Assembly (NCBI GenBank): GCA_015978205.1
Contig: JADWMM010000031.1
Location: forward strand, 17,503-81,502
Reading direction: 5' to 3'
DNA from: Alkaliphilus sp. NP8
Lineage (GTDB): Bacteria > Bacillota > Clostridia > Peptostreptococcales > Natronincolaceae
Length of the DNA: 64,000 bases
A model generated the notes under the pieces. It ran no database searches. It saw only the letters and a program-made list of their open reading frames with translations, and was not told the DNA's origin. The translations under genes were made by a program, and so were the position numbers. Each line of letters begins with the position of its first letter. Within the stretch, counting starts at the first letter, position 1. This document shows positions 9,650 to 17,268 of this stretch, piece by piece.

Positions 9650-11011
9650 GTGTTTGTAAATAGATTAGAAGTAAGAGCTAAAAAACGTAAGGAAGTTGCA
9701 AAAGAAGAGATATTTACATCTATTTATGATGTAATAGAAAAAATATCTGATGAGGTTGTAATATCTCATAGAGATTTAATAAGTGATATTACAGAGTCAA
9801 AGGCTTCACAATCGGCATTAGAGCTAGTTGTACTAAAGATAATAAATAAAAAAAATTATAGGGTAAAAAATGTATCTAGAAAAGAATTAATTGAAAAAGT
9901 AATAGCTCATATACTAGGTTATGGTATGGTGCAGCCATACTTAGATAAAGAAGGGTGTAATGGTGTTTTCATAAATGGACCAAACAATGCCTGGGTAAAA
10001 ATAGGTAAAAAGATTGAACCTGCTCCAGATATTAAATTTGGAACAAATGAAAATTTACGCTCTTATATAAGAACTACTATTCAGGCAAACCTAAAAGGTG
10101 AAATTAATGAAGATAAAGCTTTAGCAAAGTTTGAAGATCCAGTACAAAAGTTAAGGATTATTTGTGGTATTGAACCTGTTGCTCATATTAGCCCTTTTGT
10201 AGTTTTTAGAAAACATAAAAGTGAAGCTTTTACTTTGGATGACTTAGTGGAAATGGACATGTTGCCTAGAGAATTAGCTGATGATCTTGTTAGATATGCT
10301 AGAGCTGGAGCTAATATAGTTTTTTCTGGTCGTGGTGGAGCAGGTAAGACAACTCTTTTAAGAGCTTTAATCGAAGAATTAAAAGAAGAAATAAGGATAT
10401 TACTTATGGAAGAAAATGCAGAAATATTTCCAAAGCATAGGAATGTTAATCCACTTCTTGTAAAAAGAAATACAAAAGGTCAAGCATATGGGATACAAGA
10501 GATAACAGACATGGGTCTTTTGATGAGTATTGATGTATATGTGTTTGGAGAAATAAGGGGTGGCGAAGCCATGCACTTCTTCGATGGAGCGTATAACGGA
10601 AATATTACCTGGAATACAAGTCATGCTGGATCTGCAAAGAAAACCTTGAAGAAATTAATGATTAATATGAAAAAATCAGGAACAAATTTATCTGAAGATA
10701 CCTTAATGGATATGTTATATGAATCTGTTAATATTATTGTTTTTCTTGACTCTTTTACAGTATCTGAAGTTATAGAAGTGGTTCCAGAAGCTAAGGAAAA
10801 ATATAATACTTTATGGAACTTTGAAGTGCATAATAGAGAAGTTACCTTTATTCAAGGTAAGCATAAACGTGTTGGTAAATTAAAGTCTGAAGACCTAATA
10901 AGAAAAATGATGGAATCTAATCTTCTTAGAGAGGAGGATTTAGATGGGGAAATTGAACCTGCTGATCATCGCATTATTCATTTCGATAGGTCTGTTTTTA
11001 GTGATAATTAG
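9650..11011 (+). CDS. cpaF: CpaF/TadA-type secretion ATPase
   Basis: The start is GTG 9650 behind AAGGTAGGTG; the ATG at 9648 terminates at once. The 453-aa protein has the CpaF N-terminal domain and a Walker A motif FSGRGGAGKTTLLRAL at about residues 224-239. It also has LLMEENAEI (Asp-box equivalent), VFGEIRGGEA (Walker B) and NTSHAGSAKKTL (His box). This is a hexameric ATPase that drives Tad pilus assembly, though VirB11-type roles in conjugation are possible within the superfamily. The C-terminus overlaps tadB by 68 bp. Confidence 0.88.
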   Translation: MFVNRLEVRAKKRKEVAKEEIFTSIYDVIEKISDEVVISHRDLISDITESKASQSALELVVLKIINKKNYRVKNVSRKELIEKVIAHILGYGMVQPYLDKEGCNGVFINGPNNAWVKIGKKIEPAPDIKFGTNENLRSYIRTTIQANLKGEINEDKALAKFEDPVQKLRIICGIEPVAHISPFVVFRKHKSEAFTLDDLVEMDMLPRELADDLVRYARAGANIVFSGRGGAGKTTLLRALIEELKEEIRILLMEENAEIFPKHRNVNPLLVKRNTKGQAYGIQEITDMGLLMSIDVYVFGEIRGGEAMHFFDGAYNGNITWNTSHAGSAKKTLKKLMINMKKSGTNLSEDTLMDMLYESVNIIVFLDSFTVSEVIEVVPEAKEKYNTLWNFEVHNREVTFIQGKHKRVGKLKSEDLIRKMMESNLLREEDLDGEIEPADHRIIHFDRSVFSDN

Positions 11012-11867
11012 CATTGATATTGAAGGTGTATATAAAAGTTTAAAGGAAAAAAGAATAAACAAGAAAGAAAGTGTAAGTAGATTTAATAAAAGAAGTAACT
11101 CTATATCTATAAATTTATTTGGTAAACATATTTCAAACATTGAAAAAAGAATAAAAAGATCTAACATACGTCTATATGTTAAATACAACGTATGGACACA
11201 TTTGTTTATCTGCACTTTAAGCTTTTTAATAGGCTTTTCTTGGATGAGAAGCTATATGGATGTGTATATATCTTTTGTATTTGGAATAGGAGCTTTTGTG
11301 CTACCTTTTCTTTTTTTACAGATTTTTTCAGACATTATGGCATATAAAATCAAAAGAGTTGCAGTAGATTTTTTAATAATTATTAAAAACTTTTTTGTAG
11401 CAGGAAAAAATGATATTTTTGAAGCTTTTAGAAGATGTTCTAGATATGTTATGCAGCCACTAAAAAACTATATAGAAATAATGCTATATGAGTATGACCA
11501 TAAAGTAAATCCAATTGTTGCTTTAGAAAATTTTAAAGAAAAGATAGAATTCAATGAGCTTAGGCTATATATTGAAAATCTTCAAGCTTGTTATATTTAC
11601 GGTGGTGACATAGTAGAGCTTACTGATGTATTTATTGAAGAAATAAGCAGTTTAAATGACGATGAAGAAACAGAGAATACAAACGATAAGATGATGAACT
11701 TAGGATTATATGTCATTGTGGCCATTAACTATTTAGCAATATATATATTAATAAATAGCAGTTATAAAACTGTTATTTTAGGAAGTATATGGGGCAAAAT
11801 AGTTTTTTCACTGGATATATTAATATCAATTTATATAGTATATATGACTATTGATAAGCTTGAATAA
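10944..11867 (+). CDS. tadB: TadB-like inner-membrane protein
   Basis: The 307-aa protein has an N-terminal TM segment (about 5-25), a pair at about 88-135, a helical cytoplasmic part, and two C-terminal TM segments (about 251-303). This is the layout of TadB and type II secretion F-domain proteins. GAGAGGAGG sits just before ATG 10944, inside the end of cpaF, indicating translational coupling. The partner tadC follows after 41 bp. The call relies on topology and gene order more than on short motifs. Confidence 0.7.
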   Translation: MGKLNLLIIALFISIGLFLVIISIDIEGVYKSLKEKRINKKESVSRFNKRSNSISINLFGKHISNIEKRIKRSNIRLYVKYNVWTHLFICTLSFLIGFSWMRSYMDVYISFVFGIGAFVLPFLFLQIFSDIMAYKIKRVAVDFLIIIKNFFVAGKNDIFEAFRRCSRYVMQPLKNYIEIMLYEYDHKVNPIVALENFKEKIEFNELRLYIENLQACYIYGGDIVELTDVFIEEISSLNDDEETENTNDKMMNLGLYVIVAINYLAIYILINSSYKTVILGSIWGKIVFSLDILISIYIVYMTIDKLE

Positions 11868-11908
11868 CTTAAAATTTTTAAAATGAGTAAGGAGGTGACA
11901 TATTTTAA

Positions 11909-12736
11909 ATGTTGATAAGTATTTGGGTAACCTTATTTTTTCTAGCTTTTCTAACAATTACATTTCATTTTTTAATTAGAGAAGGAAAAGTAGAAAATAA
12001 AGAAATTAATTTTTACAAAGAAAAAGGAAATTTCTTTAAAAGATATTTAAAAGATTCATGGTATGAAAAGATAGATGATTACTTGAAGAAATCTGGTTAT
12101 TTTATAAGTACAGAGGTATATATTTTTATTCATTCAGCTGTTCTAATTCTAATAATATATGGGATATTCACCATATGGCTAGAAGAAGGATTTGCTGTTT
12201 TTTTTAGTTCAGCTTTTAGGATAATAATACTTTGCATTATACCAATAAACATTTTTGTAAGAAGTAAGATAAAACAAAGAACTAATGAAATAAAATTAGA
12301 ACTTTGTAATATACAAGACTTCATGTATTTTCAAAGAAAAATAGGTACAGAAGAAGATAAAATTTTAGTAGGAGCTGCTAGAATATCGAAAGGAATTTTA
12401 AGAGAACCACTTCAAGATATAGCAAATGCACCTAAAGTTAAAAAGAAAATGGAAGAAGCTTTAGCAAGGCTAAGAGATATTTCAAATATTATAGAGCTTC
12501 AATCATTTAGTTTTATTTTAGAGCAAAACCAGTATACAGGAGCTTCTGAAGAAAATCATAAAGCTCAGGCAAATATGTTAAAAAGAAATAAAAGAATGAG
12601 AAGAAGGATCTTAAGACAATATAAAAGATCTAAACTTACGCTTGCTGCTTTATTATTATTTGGGTGTTATACATTATTGATAGTAGTTCCACTTATGCAA
12701 GAAATGATTAGAAACATTGATTTAATGTTTAGGTAA
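11909..12736 (+). CDS. tadC: TadC-like inner-membrane protein
   Basis: The 275-aa protein starts at ATG 11909 behind GGAGGTGA. TM segments lie at about residues 3-22, 72-115 and 245-267, with a basic cytoplasmic helical region between, which is the type II secretion F-domain topology of TadC. It follows tadB, and the prepilin gene comes next. A poly-A tract at about 12,752-12,765 in the short gap downstream may modulate expression of the pilin gene; no terminator is seen. Confidence 0.65.
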   Translation: MLISIWVTLFFLAFLTITFHFLIREGKVENKEINFYKEKGNFFKRYLKDSWYEKIDDYLKKSGYFISTEVYIFIHSAVLILIIYGIFTIWLEEGFAVFFSSAFRIIILCIIPINIFVRSKIKQRTNEIKLELCNIQDFMYFQRKIGTEEDKILVGAARISKGILREPLQDIANAPKVKKKMEEALARLRDISNIIELQSFSFILEQNQYTGASEENHKAQANMLKRNKRMRRRILRQYKRSKLTLAALLLFGCYTLLIVVPLMQEMIRNIDLMFR

Positions 12737-12783
12737 TTGGTTGGTAAAACTTAAAAAAAAAAAAAACATTAGGAGGAATTAGA

Positions 12784-13056
12784 ATGAAAAGAATTAAAAA
12801 CATGAGAACAAAGATGGAAAAAGGATATGTAAAGGCTAGTAGTTTATTAAATAAAGGATTAAAAGAAATAACAGATAGATCCAAAGAAGCATTAAATAAT
12901 GAAGGTGGTTTTACAACCGGAGAATGGATAACAATGGGTGCTATTGTTTTCTTGGCTCTATTTGCTTTAAAAACTCCAATAGAAACATTTTTTAGTAATA
13001 TATGGTCCGCAGCTGCAACATTCTTTGAAGGCAAGCTTTCAGAGCTTTTCTCTTAA
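12784..13056 (+). CDS. Tad/type IV-like prepilin with long leader
   Basis: The product has 90 aa. After a long basic leader of about 42 residues comes GGFTTGEW (residues 41-48) and then a hydrophobic helix (about 48-65). Cleavage after G42 would leave a mature pilin starting with Phe and carrying Glu at position 5, the hallmark of type IV pilins cut by an A24 prepilin peptidase. Such a peptidase is encoded at 25,246. AGGAGG before the start supports ATG 12784. The mature protein would be only about 48 aa, the size class of Flp pilins. Confidence 0.7.
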   Translation: MKRIKNMRTKMEKGYVKASSLLNKGLKEITDRSKEALNNEGGFTTGEWITMGAIVFLALFALKTPIETFFSNIWSAAATFFEGKLSELFS

Positions 13057-13079
13057 TCAATATAACAGGAGGGTAAAAA

Positions 13080-13460
13080 ATGAATTTTCCAAGCAATTTA
13101 ATAGTTGTAACAATATTTATAGTAATATTATCAGTTTTTACAGTAGGAACTTTTGAAAATTCAATTCCTTTATTTAAAAGAATTAGATTTGATAATATAG
13201 GAAGTCAATATTTAAGTGAATTGCAAAAAAGCCGTGGATTGTCACAAAAAGATATAGATGAGATAGAGAGCAAACTTACAGAAATAGGTTTTCAAAATAT
13301 TAGAGTAATGGCCCCAACATCTGCTGAGTGGGGTCATGAAGCTACTCTTAGAATCGATGCAGATTATGTTTTTGAAAGAACTAATATGGATATGAAAAAA
13401 GAAGAGAATGTTAAAACAGCAACTTTTGAAGAAACAACTGTAATTATGACTAATGACTAA
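13080..13460 (+). CDS. Small single-TM protein, TadE/pseudopilin-like
   Basis: The product has 126 aa, with a single N-terminal hydrophobic segment (about 6-24) and a soluble mixed alpha/beta domain. GGAGGG precedes ATG 13080. Architecture and position directly after the prepilin fit a minor pilin or TadE/DUF4320-type protein of the Tad machine. No glycine-based cleavage site is obvious, so it may stay membrane-anchored. Family identity is tentative. Confidence 0.55.
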   Translation: MNFPSNLIVVTIFIVILSVFTVGTFENSIPLFKRIRFDNIGSQYLSELQKSRGLSQKDIDEIESKLTEIGFQNIRVMAPTSAEWGHEATLRIDADYVFERTNMDMKKEENVKTATFEETTVIMTND

Positions 13461-13483
13461 ATTGAGCGAATAAGGGTGATAAA

Positions 13484-14014
13484 ATGGATGGAAATGGAGC
13501 TATATATTTTTCTGTAACGATGCTGATAATAGCTTTTGTTTTAATATTTAGTATTGTTTTTTATGAAATAGCAGGAATAGTTATTTTAGGTATAAGAGTT
13601 GAAAATTCAACAATAGCATCAGGTTGGGCAGGATTTAGTGAGTTAGATTTAATAGAAACTGGTAAGCGGTTAAGTATTAGTGATGAAGAAGCACGGGATA
13701 TTTATTTAAATAAGAACGAAGCAGAAGAAATTGTTAGAGACTATTTGAAGAAAAATTTAAAGTTAGATGATAACCTATTCGCTTTAAATGAAAGTTATAT
13801 AGGAAATAAAGAAAAACCAGTAGTAATAGAAGAGATAACAATTTATAATCCTGATGACTTACCAGCTACTACAAGTGATGGAACTAATATTACAAGAACT
13901 ACAATACATATAAGGCTACTAATACCTAAGGATATAAAGGGTGTAGGGTTTAAGTACTTACCTAAAAGTGAGCTAGTAGATATTGATTCTTTTATCGCAG
14001 AGCATCAGAAATAG
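13484..14014 (+). CDS. Single-TM protein, TadE/TadF-like
   Basis: The product has 176 aa. It starts MDGNGAIYF, runs into a hydrophobic helix (about 7-36), and ends in a soluble domain. The short N-terminus with Gly before the helix resembles TadE/TadF pseudopilins with a noisy cleavage motif. AGGGTGAT precedes ATG 13484. It sits between another pseudopilin-like gene and a CpaB-like gene, so a minor-pilin role in the Tad complex is likely from context. Confidence 0.55.
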   Translation: MDGNGAIYFSVTMLIIAFVLIFSIVFYEIAGIVILGIRVENSTIASGWAGFSELDLIETGKRLSISDEEARDIYLNKNEAEEIVRDYLKKNLKLDDNLFALNESYIGNKEKPVVIEEITIYNPDDLPATTSDGTNITRTTIHIRLLIPKDIKGVGFKYLPKSELVDIDSFIAEHQK

Positions 14015-14042
14015 TAAAAATTATAGTAAGGAAGGTGATTGT

Positions 14043-14741
14043 TTGAAAGGTAAGATTAATAAAAGGTTAATTAAAATAGGAATAGGATGTTTAGCAGCAA
14101 GTTTAGTTTTTACAGGGTTTATATATAATGGGATGAAAAAAGCAGCAGTCCCTGAAGCAAAAGAAACTGTTGCATATTTTTCTTCTAAATTAGAAAGAGA
14201 CACTATTATTCAAGATAGAGATATAATAATGAAACCTACTCCAGTTTCTTTAATTCCACAAGGAGCAATTAAGGATAAATCTGAAATTGAAGGCAAAAGG
14301 CTTATAGTAGATGTTAATAAAGATGAACAAGTATTTGAAGATAAAGTTACAGAGCGTGGAGATATAAGGGTAGATGTAAATGAAATGTGGACCATAGGTA
14401 TTGATGTAAAAGATATATCTAATTTTATTGGTGCACAGCTAAAATCAGATGAGTATTATGCTTTGATCTATTTTAATCCCTTAAATGGAGAAACAAGAAT
14501 AATGAATAAAGTTAAAGTTGTTTCTTTAGTGGATAGTACTGCTAAAGAAATAATAGATAATGGAGAAAATGTAGTTAAAACTATTAATGTAGCTGTACAT
14601 AGTCAAGAAGAAATGCTAGAAATTGCAAAAGCTAAGCAATTTGGTGAGTTTGAAATAACTAAGCCACCACTTGAGTGGGAATGGGAATTTGAAAGTGAAA
14701 ATAGTACAGTTAATCCAGATATGGAAGACATTAATATTTAG
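14043..14741 (+). CDS. cpaB: CpaB/RcpC-like SAF-domain protein
   Basis: I choose TTG 14043 (232 aa) because GGAAGGTGATT lies just upstream; an in-frame ATG at 13983 would overlap the previous gene and lacks a ribosome site. An N-terminal TM segment (about 10-28) is followed by a SAF-like domain with the pattern LERDTIIQDRDIIMKP..IPQGAI..IEGK. This matches CpaB/RcpC proteins, which guide the pilus through the envelope. The C-terminus ends in an acidic/Trp-rich stretch. No secretin gene is seen, as expected for a Gram-positive host. Confidence 0.7.
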   Translation: MKGKINKRLIKIGIGCLAASLVFTGFIYNGMKKAAVPEAKETVAYFSSKLERDTIIQDRDIIMKPTPVSLIPQGAIKDKSEIEGKRLIVDVNKDEQVFEDKVTERGDIRVDVNEMWTIGIDVKDISNFIGAQLKSDEYYALIYFNPLNGETRIMNKVKVVSLVDSTAKEIIDNGENVVKTINVAVHSQEEMLEIAKAKQFGEFEITKPPLEWEWEFESENSTVNPDMEDINI

Positions 14742-14784
14742 GATGCTTTAAATAAATAGAGATTTGTTTAGAAGGAGGGAGTAC

Positions 14785-15048
14785 ATGTTTCAAAATATAG
14801 TTATGATTGCAAGTTTAACAGATTCTTTTAGTAGTATAATAACTAAAATATTTTTTGGAGTAGGTGCTTTGATACTAATTTTAATAGCAGTACCTGTACT
14901 TGTTGCTTGTATACTTGGAAGGTTCGCCTTCAAATTTGGTTTAATTGGTTTGAAAAGCAGAAAAAGAATAGAAAGGGATAAAGCAGATTTATATGCTTCA
15001 GCTTTTAAAGAAAAAGAGATAAGAGAAGATAATTTCTTCAATGACTAA
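14785..15048 (+). CDS. Small membrane protein at operon end
   Basis: GAAGGAGGGA at 14,771-14,780 sets the start at ATG 14785 (87 aa). There is an amphipathic N-terminus, one strong hydrophobic segment at about residues 20-45, and a charged C-terminus. I do not recognise a family. It is the last gene of the transfer/pilus operon before a 154-bp gap that contains a new promoter. Confidence 0.55.
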   Translation: MFQNIVMIASLTDSFSSIITKIFFGVGALILILIAVPVLVACILGRFAFKFGLIGLKSRKRIERDKADLYASAFKEKEIREDNFFND

Positions 15049-15142
15049 AAGATGATGTAGTTGAACAAGAATAATAAATAAGAAGATAAAGAATAAAAAA
15101 ACTAAAACTTCACAAAAATTTATTGTAAATTAACAAAAAATA

Positions 15143-15171
15143 GTTTATTTATGGTTAAAAAGGTGTATAAT
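15143..15171 (+). promoter_or_regulatory. Candidate promoter for the XRE/HD-GYP genes
   Basis: TATAAT at 15,166-15,171 lies 32 bp upstream of the XRE gene. The -35 position (15,143-15,148, GTTTAT) is a poor match. No other function was seen in the 154-bp gap. Confidence 0.4.
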
Positions 15172-15202
15172 GGAAATATAATAAAAATTGTGAGGTGTAG
15201 AT

Positions 15203-15403
15203 ATGAATATAGGACAATACATTAAAAATAATCTTAAAAGCGAAGGCAGAAGTATAAGATGGCTTTCTAAACAATTAAATATTAATGAATATACGCTAAA
15301 CGGAAAAATTAATAGGAACTCTATAACAGCAGAAGAATTATTAAAGATAGGAAAAATTTTAGACTGGGATTTGAATAAGTTAAGAGATGAGATTGAAGTA
15401 TAG
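15203..15403 (+). CDS. XRE-family helix-turn-helix protein
   Basis: The 66-aa protein is essentially one DNA-binding domain. Residues 19-55 show the Cro/XRE pattern: SIRWLSKQLNINEYTLNGKI, then an Ile-Thr-Ala-Glu-Glu-Leu-Leu helix. GTGAGGTG precedes ATG 15203. The gene reads directly into the HD-GYP gene with 22 bp between, so it may regulate its own operon. The target is unknown. Confidence 0.75.
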   Translation: MNIGQYIKNNLKSEGRSIRWLSKQLNINEYTLNGKINRNSITAEELLKIGKILDWDLNKLRDEIEV

Positions 15404-15425
15404 AAAACGAAAAAGGGGTGATGAT

Positions 15426-16007
15426 TTGGGAGTGTTGAAGCTTGAAACTGATAACACTAAAGCAATGCAACTTCCAGATTTGCTGCATTGCTATAGAGTA
15501 GCAAACTTAGTGTTTACACTTTGTATAAAGCTAGGAATTGAAAATAAGGTTAGAGAAGAAATGTTCATTGCAGCAACTCTTCACGATGTTGGAAAAAGTA
15601 TGATTAGTAAAGATATTTTGAATAAACCTGGTAAACTTAATTCAACTGAATGGAACGCTATTAAACATCATGCTGAACTAGGTGGAGTTATTGCATCTAA
15701 TATGAATCAAAACCTTAGTATCGTAAAAAGCATTGTACACCATCATGAAAATTATGATGGTACTGGTTATCCAAGACAGCTTCAAGGTGAAGAAATACCT
15801 TTAGGAGCTTCAATAATAAGGGTTTGCGATACGTATGATGCACTTCGAATGAAAAGACCTTATAAGAAAGCTTTTTCACATGAAGAAGCGCTTAATGAAA
15901 TGAAAAATGAAAAAGAGAAGTATCATCCAAAGGTATTTAATTCTTTTATAAGTATGAACTTTGAAGAAGTTAAAGGAGTGAAAGTTGGATCTATGAACGG
16001 ATTTTAA
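15426..16007 (+). CDS. HD-GYP domain protein (putative c-di-GMP phosphodiesterase)
   Basis: I place the start at TTG 15426 behind AAAAGGGGTGATGA (193 aa). The earlier ATG at 15387 overlaps the XRE gene and adds 13 basic residues. HD-GYP signatures are LHDVGK, IKHHAELG, VHHHENYDGTGYP and RVCDTYDAL. The family hydrolyses cyclic di-GMP. The protein is little more than the catalytic domain, without a receiver or GAF sensor. Its place between a pilus operon and surface-protein genes suggests local control of attachment; that is inference. Confidence 0.8.
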   Translation: MGVLKLETDNTKAMQLPDLLHCYRVANLVFTLCIKLGIENKVREEMFIAATLHDVGKSMISKDILNKPGKLNSTEWNAIKHHAELGGVIASNMNQNLSIVKSIVHHHENYDGTGYPRQLQGEEIPLGASIIRVCDTYDALRMKRPYKKAFSHEEALNEMKNEKEKYHPKVFNSFISMNFEEVKGVKVGSMNGF

Positions 16008-16034
16008 ACTTAAAAAATATTAGGGGGTAATCAA

Positions 16035-17255
16035 ATGAGAAATTCAATTAAAAGTATAGTTAGTGTTCTGATTATAGCAAGTATGACGTTAAGTTCTGCT
16101 TTAGCTTTTGCAGCAGAACCAACTAATATAGCTATACAAGAAACAAATGGATTTACACAAGTTATTGAAGAGTTAAAAGGTACTATTGATTCAAAAATTG
16201 AAGAAGTTATTAATAAGTTTAAAGACATGACTAACCATTGGGCTAAAGATTTAGTAGGAAAATTAGTAGATTCCGATATATTAAATGGGTATAGTAATGG
16301 AACTTTTAGACCTGATAATTCAATTACTAGAGCAGAGTTTACTAAGATTTTAGTTTCAGCACTTCATAATGATCCTGGGAATGCAGAATCTGACCACTGG
16401 GCAGATTTATATATGGAAATAGCAACAGATGAAAGATATGTTTTAGATGGAGAATTTTCTAATTTAGATAAAGAAATAACCAGGGGAGAAATGGCTCGAA
16501 TGATTTCTAGAGTATTAGAAGAGGATCCTGAAAATATAGATAAGCTAAAAAAACAAATAATTGATTTTAATAAAATACCAGGAGAACTTAAAGAACATGT
16601 AGCTAGAGTATATGCAGCAGGTATTATAACAGGCTACAACGATGGAAGTTTTAAACATGATAGAAGTGCTACAAGAGCTGAAGCTAGTGCTATGCTGCTT
16701 AGACTACTAGATACTGATGAAAGACAAATACCTGAAGTTAAAGAAGTACTTGAAGGAGTTACTCATATTAATGATTTAGACAATGAAGATATAACTAAAT
16801 ATATAGACAGTGATGCTATAAATCATCCTTTTTATTATGAAGTAGTAGATCCTGATCTACCTTCGGTAAAACGAAAATCTGAAACCATAACATTTATTAC
16901 AAAACAGGATTTACCAGTAATGGTAAATGGATATGTAATCCATAGTATTGAAAGTTATAGAAGGAATGGAATGGACTATATAATGGTAGACCAAGAAATA
17001 CCTAATAATAACAATTTAGGATTAAAATTATTAATTTCAAATAAAGATTTTAGCATATTAAGATCAAGAAATAACTATGAAAACTTCACAGAAGATTTAG
17101 GTAATGGATTAAAAAGAACATATTATCCTATTTGGGCAGGACATGCAGATACAAAAGTAGATAGCAACTCTTGGGATTATCGAGGTGAAGGTGCAGAAAA
17201 ATTAATTTTTAGAAGTAGTACATATAAAGATGTATTATGTATCACAATGCCATAA
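16035..17255 (+). CDS. S-layer homology (SLH) domain surface protein
   Basis: The product has 406 aa with a signal peptide ending at about ALAFAAEP (residue 31). Three SLH-like segments follow (about 66-108, 117-160, 178-222), with motifs such as NGYSNGTFRPDNSITRAEF and TGYNDGSFKHDRSATRAEA. SLH domains bind pyruvylated secondary cell-wall polymers. The C-terminal half (about 230-406) is unrecognised and may be the functional domain. TAGGGGGT precedes ATG 16035. The giant surface protein gene follows after 13 bp, so the two probably act together. Confidence 0.8.
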   Translation: MRNSIKSIVSVLIIASMTLSSALAFAAEPTNIAIQETNGFTQVIEELKGTIDSKIEEVINKFKDMTNHWAKDLVGKLVDSDILNGYSNGTFRPDNSITRAEFTKILVSALHNDPGNAESDHWADLYMEIATDERYVLDGEFSNLDKEITRGEMARMISRVLEEDPENIDKLKKQIIDFNKIPGELKEHVARVYAAGIITGYNDGSFKHDRSATRAEASAMLLRLLDTDERQIPEVKEVLEGVTHINDLDNEDITKYIDSDAINHPFYYEVVDPDLPSVKRKSETITFITKQDLPVMVNGYVIHSIESYRRNGMDYIMVDQEIPNNNNLGLKLLISNKDFSILRSRNNYENFTEDLGNGLKRTYYPIWAGHADTKVDSNSWDYRGEGAEKLIFRSSTYKDVLCITMP

Positions 17256-17268
17256 AAGGGGTGAAAAA

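Noticed and set aside
9650..11011. CpaF homologue as a VirB11 ATPase of the conjugation system
   Set aside because: Gram-positive Tcp systems normally lack VirB11, and the gene is followed by tadB and tadC, so the Tad assignment is stronger, though a dual role cannot be excluded.
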